From contig JABHFC010000107.1 in NCBI GenBank assembly GCA_018676275.1, positions 1 through 22,249 of the forward strand: a stretch of 22,249 bases of DNA, in the 5' to 3' direction. A program made the position numbers and the translations under genes. The stretch is from Gammaproteobacteria bacterium (GTDB taxonomy: Bacteria; Pseudomonadota; Gammaproteobacteria; Eutrophobiales; Eutrophobiaceae). The notes beneath the pieces were generated by a model. The model was not told the DNA's origin, ran no database searches, and worked only from the letters and a program-made list of their open reading frames with translations. This document shows, piece after piece, positions 1 through 7,045 of the stretch (the stretch's first letter is position 1; every line of letters begins with the position of its first letter).

Positions 1-727
1 CTGCTGCAACAAAACCGGCCGTCGACCATCCATGTTTTCCGAGACTTTCCAGTAAAACAGGATCAATCGCTCGCAAACTTTCCATTGTCAACGACCAGCC
101 ACCCACTTCGATGAACGCAAAAGCAGGCAATAGTATGAGGGCCAGCAACATCAGCACGCCCTGAACAACATCTGTGTATGCGACAGCCTTGTAACCGCCA
201 ATCATCGTGTACAGCGCTGTCACTACGGCACCCAAAATAACACCGTGTACATAACTTACCTGTATAAATTCACTGAATGCTTTACCAGCAGCAATCATTT
301 GCGCAGCAATATAAATCAGAACCATCGCCAGAATAATGACAACACTAATAAGACGTAATATATGTTTGCTGTCAGCAAAATGGCTTTCGAGATAATCAGG
401 AACTGTAATTGAATCGTACCGATCTGAAGCAATTTTCAATCTTTTTGCTACCAAAAACCAACATAAAGTAATTCCGATGAGCTCTCCAGCTACAACCCAA
501 AATGCATGCAATCCTACTGCATACGCCATCCCGGTAAGACCCAGTAGCAACCAACCACTTTCACCCGTGGCATTGGTACTGAAGGCAACCACCCAGTAAG
601 GCAATTTTTTCCCGGCTATGAAATAACCTTCCAGGTTAGCTGTTTCCTTACTGCTCCAGATTGCCAGACCAAACAACAGGCACAAGTAGGAAACAAATAC
701 AGCCACTATAATTTGTAATTCAGTCAT
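1..727 (-). CDS. Sodium:solute symporter (SSS/PutP family), N-terminal part, truncated by window edge
   Basis: An open frame runs on the minus strand from an ATG at 727 to base 1 without a stop, giving about 242 residues of a longer protein (family members are about 450-550 aa). It starts MTELQIIVAVFVSYL and shows several hydrophobic membrane segments. It carries the family-typical stretch YFIAGKKLPYW after the first helix, the motif SGWLLLGLTGMAY in the second, and GGYKAVAYTDVVQG near residue 180. These match sodium/proline- or sodium/pantothenate-type symporters of the inner membrane, which take up an organic solute driven by sodium. The substrate cannot be read from this part. The gene lies 49 bases downstream of the GST gene and is probably its co-transcribed partner. 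No strong Shine-Dalgarno precedes the ATG. Confidence 0.85.
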   Translation of the reverse strand, partial: MTELQIIVAVFVSYLCLLFGLAIWSSKETANLEGYFIAGKKLPYWVVAFSTNATGESGWLLLGLTGMAYAVGLHAFWVVAGELIGITLCWFLVAKRLKIASDRYDSITVPDYLESHFADSKHILRLISVVIILAMVLIYIAAQMIAAGKAFSEFIQVSYVHGVILGAVVTALYTMIGGYKAVAYTDVVQGVLMLLALILLPAFAFIEVGGWSLTMESLRAIDPVLLESLGKHGWSTAGFVAA

Positions 728-776
728 AATATTTAAGGTCTTCTAATTTTTCGATGATTTCCATTTTAACTGCCCT

Positions 777-1397
777 TTACGTCATGCCCACATAATTCGG
801 TAGCGCAGAAATTCTATTTAGCCAGTTCTGTATTGCAGGATACCTTGAAAGCTCAAAACCACCTTCTTCTGCAACATGGGTATAGGCGTAGAGTGAAATA
901 TCAGCGACAGTAAGACTCTCACCAACCAGGAACGGGGATTGTGTTAACTGCTTTTCCATAGCAACCAGAGCTTTGTGACCTCCTTCCTGTTTGGATTCAT
1001 ACTCCTCCTTTCGTTCTTCCGGCAAACCCAGGTAGCTGTTAATAAATCGTGCAACTGCAATATAAGGTTCATGACTATATTGTTCAAAAAATTGCCATTG
1101 TTGCGTCAGGGCCAGTAAAAAGCTGTCGGACGGTAACAATTCACTGCCGGCTGCCAGGTAATTCAGAATTGCATTTGACTCAGATAAACAGTGACCGTCA
1201 TCCAAAACCAGCAGTGGGATCTTGCCATTAGGATTTAGTTTCAGAAACTCACTTGTCTTTGTATCACCTGCAAGAATATCTGTATGAATCCATTCGTGTT
1301 CAATGCCAAGAATTGATGCTACTAACCTGACCTTGTAACAATTACCAGATTCAAAATCGCCGTATATCTTCATTATCATTGATTCGGAATTCACCAT
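777..1397 (-). CDS. Glutathione S-transferase family protein
   Basis: This encodes a cytosolic GST-fold protein of about 200 aa, the usual family length. The N-terminal thioredoxin-like domain (about 1-80) begins MKIYGDFESGNCYKVRL and contains NPNGKIPLL, with the cis-proline that contacts glutathione, and SESNAI, the usual glutathione gamma-glutamyl contact. The C-terminal helical domain contains LTVADISLYAYTHVAEEGG, the conserved N-capping aspartate motif. Likely role: conjugation or thiol chemistry on small electrophiles; substrate unknown. The first ATG (1397) overlaps the stop codon of the upstream GNAT-VOC gene by 7 bases, which suggests translational coupling. A second ATG at 1373 gives the more typical N-terminus MKIYGD and may be the real start; neither has a clear ribosome-binding site. 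Confidence 0.9.
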   Translation of the reverse strand: MVNSESMIMKIYGDFESGNCYKVRLVASILGIEHEWIHTDILAGDTKTSEFLKLNPNGKIPLLVLDDGHCLSESNAILNYLAAGSELLPSDSFLLALTQQWQFFEQYSHEPYIAVARFINSYLGLPEERKEEYESKQEGGHKALVAMEKQLTQSPFLVGESLTVADISLYAYTHVAEEGGFELSRYPAIQNWLNRISALPNYVGMT

Positions 1398-2263
1398 TGT
1401 TTTGCTTTGCTGGCAAAACCGGAAGAAGTATTAGGGACAACACAAAATCGTTGCCCGGTTGGAGCTTCCATTACACACCAACTACTTATCTCTGTTATAA
1501 GCTTTGCGCCAATTTTTTCAAGACGCATTACCTCAGCTTCGATATTATCGGTTTCTATATCCAGATGTACCCGGCTGTGATGATCGACAATCTGTATTTC
1601 AATATGCAATTCATCAAATGGATCAACGAGTTTTACATATTTTTCTCCTTCCTCACCCGGTAGGGTTTCAAGATTTAATCCCAGTGCTTCTCCCCAGAAA
1701 ACTGCTGCAGAATGTAGATCACTCGTATTGCAGTCAATGATGAACCCATCTAGTTTACTTTTATGCGATTTATTTTCTTTTTCTACCCGATAGACTTCCA
1801 TACCTCGCGCTTTATAGTTATTCAAAGCATCGGGGTGATCAAGAGAACATGTATGCAACCAAACTCTATTTGTACCTTCCCAGCTCCAGGCAGATTTAAT
1901 TGCCTGTGAAAGAAGATAAGCACCAAACCCTTTTCCTATAAAATCGGCAGCCAAACCGAAATAGGCAATCTCGACATCTCCTTGACCCTGCCTTTGTAAT
2001 TCATAATACCCTACTGGTGTGCCTTTATAGTAAGCAGCCCACGTTCTGAGGTTGTCATTTTCTATGTAGGCTTTCCAGTTTTCTTCTGTCCAGGCAAGCT
2101 TATCAAACCATCCCCATTTATCACCGACAAGTTGATACAGAAATTTATTAAATTGATACTGATTAGTTTCGCACTCATGAATTTGCAAACCGTTTGATTC
2201 ATTCTTTGACAACAATGAAGATGAATTCTTCATTTCCAGATAATAGGTTGTGATTTCACTCAT
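1391..2263 (-). CDS. GNAT acetyltransferase - VOC (glyoxalase-like) fusion protein
   Basis: This is a two-domain protein of 290 aa. Residues about 30-162 look like a GNAT N-acetyltransferase: VEIAYFGLAADFIGKGFGAY resembles the acetyl-CoA-binding beta4-alpha3 region, and RVWLHTCSLDHPDALNNYKARG is typical of the strand-helix that follows. Residues about 170-278 look like a VOC/glyoxalase-like domain: LDGFIIDCNTSDLHSAAVFW, then LHIEIQIVD, VHLDIETDN and a closing PTGQRFCVVP. I chose the ATG at 2263, which has AGGT nine bases upstream; the frame stays open to a TTG at 2299, which would add 12 residues. The substrate is unknown. It is the first gene of a likely operon with the GST and symporter genes. 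The fusion could join acetylation and binding of one small molecule, as in some antibiotic or toxin resistance proteins, but that is inference. Confidence 0.85.
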   Translation of the reverse strand: MSEITTYYLEMKNSSSLLSKNESNGLQIHECETNQYQFNKFLYQLVGDKWGWFDKLAWTEENWKAYIENDNLRTWAAYYKGTPVGYYELQRQGQGDVEIAYFGLAADFIGKGFGAYLLSQAIKSAWSWEGTNRVWLHTCSLDHPDALNNYKARGMEVYRVEKENKSHKSKLDGFIIDCNTSDLHSAAVFWGEALGLNLETLPGEEGEKYVKLVDPFDELHIEIQIVDHHSRVHLDIETDNIEAEVMRLEKIGAKLITEISSWCVMEAPTGQRFCVVPNTSSGFASKAKQW

Positions 2264-2295
2264 AGAATTTACCTGTGTGTATTCAACACCTGTAA

Positions 2296-2427
2296 TCAAC
2301 CACCATGTTCTTCAGTATTTAGATCCAATGTTCGATTTTGTCTACGTTTGGTGATTTTATAAGATGCGCCAGCAACAATAGCCATTATTGCATCTCCAAA
2401 AAACTGTGCTACTACCACATTCAGCAT
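2296..2427 (-). CDS. Possible small membrane protein, 43 aa
   Basis: A short frame starts at ATG 2427 with AGG five bases upstream and ends at TGA 2296, 32 bases before the chosen start of the GNAT-VOC gene. The peptide begins MLNVVVAQFFGDAIMAIVAG, a single hydrophobic segment, and continues with a basic stretch (KITKRRQNR) and an acidic tail. That is the layout of a one-pass small membrane protein with a cytoplasmic positive end. I do not recognise it. A second open frame (2357-2533, 58 codons, no clear start) overlaps it, so both may instead be pieces of one decayed, frameshifted gene. Confidence 0.3.
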   Translation of the reverse strand: MLNVVVAQFFGDAIMAIVAGASYKITKRRQNRTLDLNTEEHGG

Positions 2428-2601
2428 CTAGCCTGATTTCACGCATTGCTAATAGCGTTTCTGAAGCGGGGTGCTGTCCTGGAATGATTGTTATAGATGA
2501 TATACTTTTTTTGTAGGCACTGAAAACATCAGGCTACTTACGAGAGTGGCAAAGGCTCGCCAATGAGTCCGGCGGTGCCGATTAATACAGAATACTTACA
2601 A
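2428..2601. other. Intergenic remainder between small ORF and cytochrome c gene
   Basis: Together with the small frame at 2296-2427 this is the only gap over 300 bases between recognisable genes (2264-2601). It holds no convincing gene, RNA or insertion-sequence end. On the minus strand an open stretch from 2533 downward reads like protein (PDVFSAYKKSISSITIIPGQ) but has no start and runs out of register into the small ORF. No terminator with a T-run could be seen after the cytochrome gene. Confidence 0.4.
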
Positions 2602-2901
2602 CTAGAGGCTGCTATAAAATGCAGCAAGATCTTTTATTTCCTTATCAGACAGTGGCGTTGCCATCGGACTCATCCAGGGATCATATCTGCTTCCATCGCG
2701 AAAAGCTTTTAACTGCAGAATAATATATCCCGTCTTTTGTCCAGCCAGGTTAGGCCAGTGATCATTGAAACTTTTCCCTTCGGGACCATGACAGGCACCG
2801 CAAGTCAGTGATTTTGTTCTACCAGAATCTACATCACCAGCATGTAATGTAAACGTTGCTAATAAAAGGCTAATAAAAAAAATAATATGACTAATCTTCA
2901 T
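2602..2901 (-). CDS. Small secreted class I cytochrome c
   Basis: This is a 99-residue periplasmic monohaem cytochrome. It has a signal peptide (about 1-21, MKISHIIFFISLLLATFTLHA), one haem-binding CGACH (C34, C37, H38) and a likely axial methionine in MSPMA (M77 or M80). The ending LSDKEIKDLAAFYSSL is typical of cytochrome c553/c4-type single domains. The frame is open a further 52 codons upstream, but those overlap the preceding gene and read like its shadow; the ATG at 2901 gives a perfect secretion signal, so I start there. The gene begins 7 bases after the stop of the 3-hydroxyacyl-CoA dehydrogenase-family gene, in the same operon as the exported FAD oxidoreductase. It is a good candidate for that enzyme's electron acceptor, though this is inference. 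Confidence 0.88.
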   Translation of the reverse strand: MKISHIIFFISLLLATFTLHAGDVDSGRTKSLTCGACHGPEGKSFNDHWPNLAGQKTGYIILQLKAFRDGSRYDPWMSPMATPLSDKEIKDLAAFYSSL

Positions 2902-2908
2902 GATATTT

Positions 2909-3907
2909 TCACTCAATGTTATCCGCAGCTTGCGGCATAAGATCCAGGTGTTGAAGTAGACGAACAAAGGACGTGAGCCGCTCGTTTCTATAGGCATCGA
3001 CATCACAGTCTTTATAGTCATAAAAACCAATGCCGTCGCGTAATCCGTTTTTACCATTCTCCATATTCTGTTTCACAATATCCGGTGTTGAAAATCGATT
3101 TTTATCCAGGTTTTCTCCAAGATATTTGGTGGCGTAATAAAGAATATCGCCGCCACCCCAGTCAATAAACTCAAGCAGACCCAGATTTGTATATCGAATA
3201 CCAAAACCTACTTTTATAGCTTTATCAACCTCTTCTGCCGATGCCACGCCTTCTTCCACAATACGAGCCGCTTCGTTCAATGCAACTGCCTGTATCCTCG
3301 ATAATACATAGCCGGGAGAAGGCTTGCAGACTATGGGGACTTTGCCAATATTTTCAAACAGCGCTTTCAGTGTCGCAACCGTAGCTTCATCTGTATCCTG
3401 ACTCGGGCTGATCTCAATCAGCGGCATTAAATAAGCAGGGTTCAGCCAATGCGCATTGGAAAAACGAGCAGGTTTATCGACAAAATCGGCCAGAGTGTTT
3501 GCCAGCATCGTCGATGTCGTTGATGCAATTATTGCTGTTTTCGAAGCACAGGTGTTTAACCAGGCATAAGTACTTTTCTTTACTTCCACAATCTCTGACA
3601 CAGCTTCAAATATAAAGCCGGCTTCCTGCAAAACTTCGCCACATGAGTCGTTAGATACAACATCAACTCTTCCCTTAATTTTCTTAAGCTGTTCATCCGT
3701 AAGCACTGCAGCATCTTTCAAAAACTTCAGTTCACTTTCGATTTCTTCATATACAGAAACTGACAATTCGGCAAAATCCGCCTGTGGCCTTTGTTCGCTA
3801 TCAACAATTGCTACTGGATAACCGGCATAAGCAAATGTAATAGCTATGCCCCGGCCCATTCGACCGGCACCAGCAACGGCGATTTTTATTTCGTCCTTAT
3901 TTGTCAT
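2909..3907 (-). CDS. 3-hydroxyacyl-CoA dehydrogenase family protein
   Basis: This is a 332-aa NAD-dependent dehydrogenase. The N-terminal Rossmann domain has GAGRMGRG at about 13-20 and an acidic residue (D36) at the end of strand 2, as expected for NAD. AHWLNPAYLMPLIEI (about 152-166) matches the catalytic histidine motif of the family, and GPGYVLSRIQAVALNEAARI starts the C-terminal 3HCDH domain, which continues through GFGIRYTNLGLLEFIDWGG. Known relatives oxidise 3-hydroxyacyl-CoAs or related hydroxy acids such as carnitine; the exact substrate here is open. Its ATG overlaps the stop of the FAD oxidoreductase by one base (TGATG), so the two are translationally coupled. A cytoplasmic dehydrogenase coupled to an exported oxidase suggests successive steps of one catabolic route. 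Confidence 0.88.
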   Translation of the reverse strand: MTNKDEIKIAVAGAGRMGRGIAITFAYAGYPVAIVDSEQRPQADFAELSVSVYEEIESELKFLKDAAVLTDEQLKKIKGRVDVVSNDSCGEVLQEAGFIFEAVSEIVEVKKSTYAWLNTCASKTAIIASTTSTMLANTLADFVDKPARFSNAHWLNPAYLMPLIEISPSQDTDEATVATLKALFENIGKVPIVCKPSPGYVLSRIQAVALNEAARIVEEGVASAEEVDKAIKVGFGIRYTNLGLLEFIDWGGGDILYYATKYLGENLDKNRFSTPDIVKQNMENGKNGLRDGIGFYDYKDCDVDAYRNERLTSFVRLLQHLDLMPQAADNIE

Positions 3908-5376
3908 CAGGAATGATTAATGTAGGTATGAAAAAGATTGTCTGGATCATAGTGTAAACGGAGTTTCGCCAGCCGTTGCCATTTTTCTTCAGAGAAACAG
4001 CCTTTAACATGATCGGGAAAATGTCTTGGATCAATCTCATTAACATAATGTCCGTTAGTGTAGGGCTGTATTGCTTTAACGGTTTCCTCCATCCAGGTCA
4101 CATTGGGTACAAGGTGAGCTTCTTCCTCTGCCATCGCGTACCAGCTTACATAATGATCACCAAAGTAGGTAAAACTGCTATTACTGTCATCTTTATCCGG
4201 GCTAACACCCCAGCCTGTCAACGCAAACGAGCGATTCGATGATGGAGGATTGTTTTTTAACCTGTCTGCTAACAACTGCAGCGACTTACCCGGTTCATCG
4301 GTCCATATGTTTTCAACAATGGAACGGTTCGGGCTGGCAAAATCAGTCGGTGGGGGAATGTAAAGATCCTGAAAAACAATTTCATCATTTTCCTTTTGGA
4401 GAATACTCATGCCCGATATTTTACTGCGCGTAACTGGGTCCATCAGGGCAAATACTTCTTTCTTTGAATCGGCAAAAGCAATCGCTGTAACAGCGCAAAC
4501 CAGTTGTTGTTGTTCAACCGGTTTATTTGGCGGATAAAAATGCCCGGCCACTGCCAGTACTTCAAGCTTGTTTGACTTTGCTTTTGTTATTGTTTCCAGT
4601 TCCACTATCACTTCTGGTAGCTTGTCGATGGGCACCAGATATTTACTTTTTAGTATGGCCTTCGGTAACGGAAACATCTGCAGTTTGTAACGAGTAACAA
4701 CTCCAAAGAAACCCGGACCCACACCACGAATAGTCCAGAGTAGATCTTGGTTCTCAGTTTCAGATGCGATGACTTTTCTGCCATCGGCAAGTACTATTTC
4801 TGCGGCAATAATGGAGCGACAGGCAATATCCCACTCCGGCCAGTTCCAGCCAAGACCACCACCGATCAGGTAGCCACCCATCGGTACGATACCGGTGTGT
4901 GCAGCAGGAAATGCCAGGTCATGTTCCCTGGCCAGTTCAATGAACTCTTCACTCCGTATCCCCGGTTGTAGCCATGCTGTTTTATCAGCGCTATTAAACG
5001 AAACCTCACGCAGTGCCGATAAATCCAACAGTACACCTCCATCGCGTAATACCGCCCGCGCAGGATTATGTCCACCGGATCTGATTGAGACTCTATGTCC
5101 GTTCTCGCGAGCGTAATTTACTGCCTCAATTACATCTTTATCATCTTTTGCTTTTACAATGAGATCTGGATAAAGCTCAGGTTTGAATACATACCAGACC
5201 ATGCTAGCCCACCAGAGCTTGTAATTGGCATCGCTTTTCCTGATGATTTTGCCTTTGATTCGATCAAGGCTTGCACTTATTTTTTTTGCAAAAGCAATGG
5301 AAGGATTTGAAATGGCAACAGCTGCAGCTGTACACAAGCTACTCGCCTTTTTAAGAAAGTTTCGTCTCGTATTCAT
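3907..5376 (-). CDS. Tat-exported FAD-dependent oxidoreductase (VAO/berberine-bridge-enzyme type)
   Basis: This is a 489-aa flavoprotein of the FAD_binding_4 plus BBE family. It begins with a textbook twin-arginine signal (TRRNFLKKA, then a mild hydrophobic stretch ending AFA), so the folded enzyme is probably periplasmic. IRSGGHNPARAV carries the histidine (about H103) that covalently binds FAD in the family. In the bicovalent members a cysteine forms a second link; here the aligned position in HTGIVPMGG is a threonine (about T161), so a single histidyl link is predicted. The C-terminal YDPDNLFHTYINHS is the usual BBE ending. I chose the ATG at 5376 (GGA five bases upstream) over a GTG at 5388 that adds four residues. 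It is the first gene of an operon with the dehydrogenase and small cytochrome c. The substrate is unknown; alcohols, sugars, alkaloids and aromatics all occur in the family. Confidence 0.88.
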   Translation of the reverse strand: MNTRRNFLKKASSLCTAAAVAISNPSIAFAKKISASLDRIKGKIIRKSDANYKLWWASMVWYVFKPELYPDLIVKAKDDKDVIEAVNYARENGHRVSIRSGGHNPARAVLRDGGVLLDLSALREVSFNSADKTAWLQPGIRSEEFIELAREHDLAFPAAHTGIVPMGGYLIGGGLGWNWPEWDIACRSIIAAEIVLADGRKVIASETENQDLLWTIRGVGPGFFGVVTRYKLQMFPLPKAILKSKYLVPIDKLPEVIVELETITKAKSNKLEVLAVAGHFYPPNKPVEQQQLVCAVTAIAFADSKKEVFALMDPVTRSKISGMSILQKENDEIVFQDLYIPPPTDFASPNRSIVENIWTDEPGKSLQLLADRLKNNPPSSNRSFALTGWGVSPDKDDSNSSFTYFGDHYVSWYAMAEEEAHLVPNVTWMEETVKAIQPYTNGHYVNEIDPRHFPDHVKGCFSEEKWQRLAKLRLHYDPDNLFHTYINHS

Positions 5377-5438
5377 ATTATCCGTCACAATTTATGACTC
5401 ACGTCTGAGCTGATAGATTCTGATTTTTTAGAAATGCG

Positions 5439-5480
5439 ATTCTGCTGAAGTTAGCCGTTACTTACGATGATCCAGGTCAA
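5439..5480 (-). promoter_or_regulatory. Possible FNR/ANR-type promoter of the FAD oxidoreductase operon
   Basis: Read on the minus strand, TTGACCTGGATCAT (5480-5467) matches the core TTGA-N6-TCAA at seven of eight positions. A class II activator centred at -41.5 would place the start of transcription near 5432. The hexamer at the matching -10 position (5444-5439) reads CAGAAT, four of six to consensus. This lies about 90-100 bases before the operon's ATG. One mismatch makes it suggestive only. Confidence 0.35.
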
Positions 5481-5560
5481 TAAAATGCTGATCATTCAAT
5501 ATAACTGCCAAATTAAAAGTGTCTGATATTAGTAACTAATCTCTTTTGGTTGCTGCAGAA

Positions 5561-6901
5561 TCACTTCTTTGAATTTACCGCTATTGCCGTTGCGGTAAAG
5601 TGTTTTAATCCCCAGAATAGTAGCAATGCACCAACAACGGCGGATGAAGAACTAATCAACGACATAGAATATCCCACCATAACATCATCTCTAAATACAT
5701 AGTCGGTACACACGGCAACCAGAGTCGCGCCGCCAGTGATACCCAGTATATTCATAGACAGGAAAAACAGTGCAGTTACCTGGGCGCGCATTTGATTAGG
5801 TGCCATTACCTGTAATGCCGCTGCGGATGTGGCAACTGGGAAACTGGTAAAGAACATTGCCACCGCCAACATCGCCAGGGCGCTGTATAAACCCGGCATG
5901 AAACAAAATATTGCTGCTGGCAGAATTGCTCCCACAGCGCCTACCACACCAGCGCGCATAGGCGCATCTGTATAACCACGTCGTGTAAACATATCAATCA
6001 GCGTTCCACTACACAACACACCACCGGTATTACAAATCAGCACAAGCGTACCAAGATAAATACCCACCTGTTGTATTTCCAATCCATAATTTCTAATAAG
6101 GAAGGCTGGCGCCCAGGACATTAATGCAAACATGGAAAGGGAGGAAAAACCAAAACCTAAATAATGGGAAGTGAAGGTTTTCTTATGCAGCGCAATATAA
6201 GTACCAATCTCGCGAATGGAAAAGCCTGAGTTGTTTGCAATTCCCTTTCGTTCAGGATCACGAATTGTTATATAGAACAGCAAGGCAATAAGAATGCCCG
6301 GCAAGCCAACAATGAAAAAAGTCAATTGCCAGGGCTTAATGATGCCGAGCAGAGGTAACTCAACAATACCGTAATCATTAATGTAACCGATTACGGTACC
6401 ACCAATTAGAAAGGCGAGACCGGAACCGAGAAACACACCTGTCGAATAAACACCGAGCGCGAAACCCAATTTGGATTTTGGAAAAGAATCAGTGATCATC
6501 GAGTATGCTGCGGGAGACAAGGCAGCTTCTCCTACACCTACACCCATACGTGCAATGAACAACTCCCAAAAATTTCGTGTTATCCCGCACATTGCTGTTG
6601 CCAGACTCCAGATAAATATTCCAGCTGAGATGATCAATGGTCGGGACCTGGTATCTGCCAGTCTCGCAATAGGCAATCCCATCGATGCATAAAACAATGC
6701 AAATGCAAGACCGTGAATCAAACTGAATTGTGTATCTGATATTTGAAGATCAGCACGTATAGGCTCAATCAACAAAACAACAATTTGTCTATCAATAAAG
6801 GAAAAAATATATGCAACCGTACACAGGAACACCATATACCATGCGTAGGTCAGAGACTGATCTTCTTCATTCGCAATGGCCTTCGCCTCAACATTCTGCA
6901 T
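5561..6901 (-). CDS. MFS transporter, spinster-like
   Basis: This is a 446-aa inner-membrane carrier of the major facilitator superfamily with about 12 hydrophobic segments. The first helix ends FIDRQIVVLL, followed by ISDTQFSLIHGLAFALFYA and the cytoplasmic loop motif GLPIARLADTRSRP (MFS motif A position). The stretch ARMGVGVGEAALSPAAYSMI is characteristic of the spinster-type branch that is common in bacteria degrading complex organics. A second loop (about 330) is less conserved. The stop is 185 bases upstream of the FAD oxidoreductase start, so it may form a separate transcription unit, with a divergent nitronate monooxygenase gene on its other side. It could import the substrate of the neighbouring oxidoreductases, but nothing in the sequence identifies the solute. 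Confidence 0.88.
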   Translation of the reverse strand: MQNVEAKAIANEEDQSLTYAWYMVFLCTVAYIFSFIDRQIVVLLIEPIRADLQISDTQFSLIHGLAFALFYASMGLPIARLADTRSRPLIISAGIFIWSLATAMCGITRNFWELFIARMGVGVGEAALSPAAYSMITDSFPKSKLGFALGVYSTGVFLGSGLAFLIGGTVIGYINDYGIVELPLLGIIKPWQLTFFIVGLPGILIALLFYITIRDPERKGIANNSGFSIREIGTYIALHKKTFTSHYLGFGFSSLSMFALMSWAPAFLIRNYGLEIQQVGIYLGTLVLICNTGGVLCSGTLIDMFTRRGYTDAPMRAGVVGAVGAILPAAIFCFMPGLYSALAMLAVAMFFTSFPVATSAAALQVMAPNQMRAQVTALFFLSMNILGITGGATLVAVCTDYVFRDDVMVGYSMSLISSSSAVVGALLLFWGLKHFTATAIAVNSKK

Positions 6902-7045
6902 GTTTTAACTCCAAACTGGTGGTTTGTATTTCGGAAACAGCTTTACATGGTATACATCTATTCGGGGAGTGGGAAGCAATGCGACCAATAATTGGAAATG
7001 CAGAATGAATGTGTGATGATAATATTTGACCAATGGAGGAATGAA
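6902..7045. promoter_or_regulatory. Divergent intergenic region with a small inverted repeat
   Basis: These 144 bases separate the divergent MFS and nitronate monooxygenase genes and must hold both promoters. CAAAC-TGGTG-GTTTG (6912-6926) is a perfect 5-bp inverted repeat and a possible operator half-site pair. No convincing -35/-10 pairs were found. A strong ribosome-binding site GGAGGA (7035-7040) lies five bases before the ATG at 7046. Confidence 0.35.

Noticed and set aside
2500..2541. Hairpin with an adjacent run of seven T on the plus strand, considered as a terminator
   Set aside because: For a minus-strand transcript the run is A, not T, and on the plus strand the T-run comes before the stem. 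The stem is also interrupted.
2902..3057. A 52-codon N-terminal extension of the small cytochrome c
   Set aside because: It overlaps the preceding gene, and the ATG at 2901 starts a perfect signal peptide.
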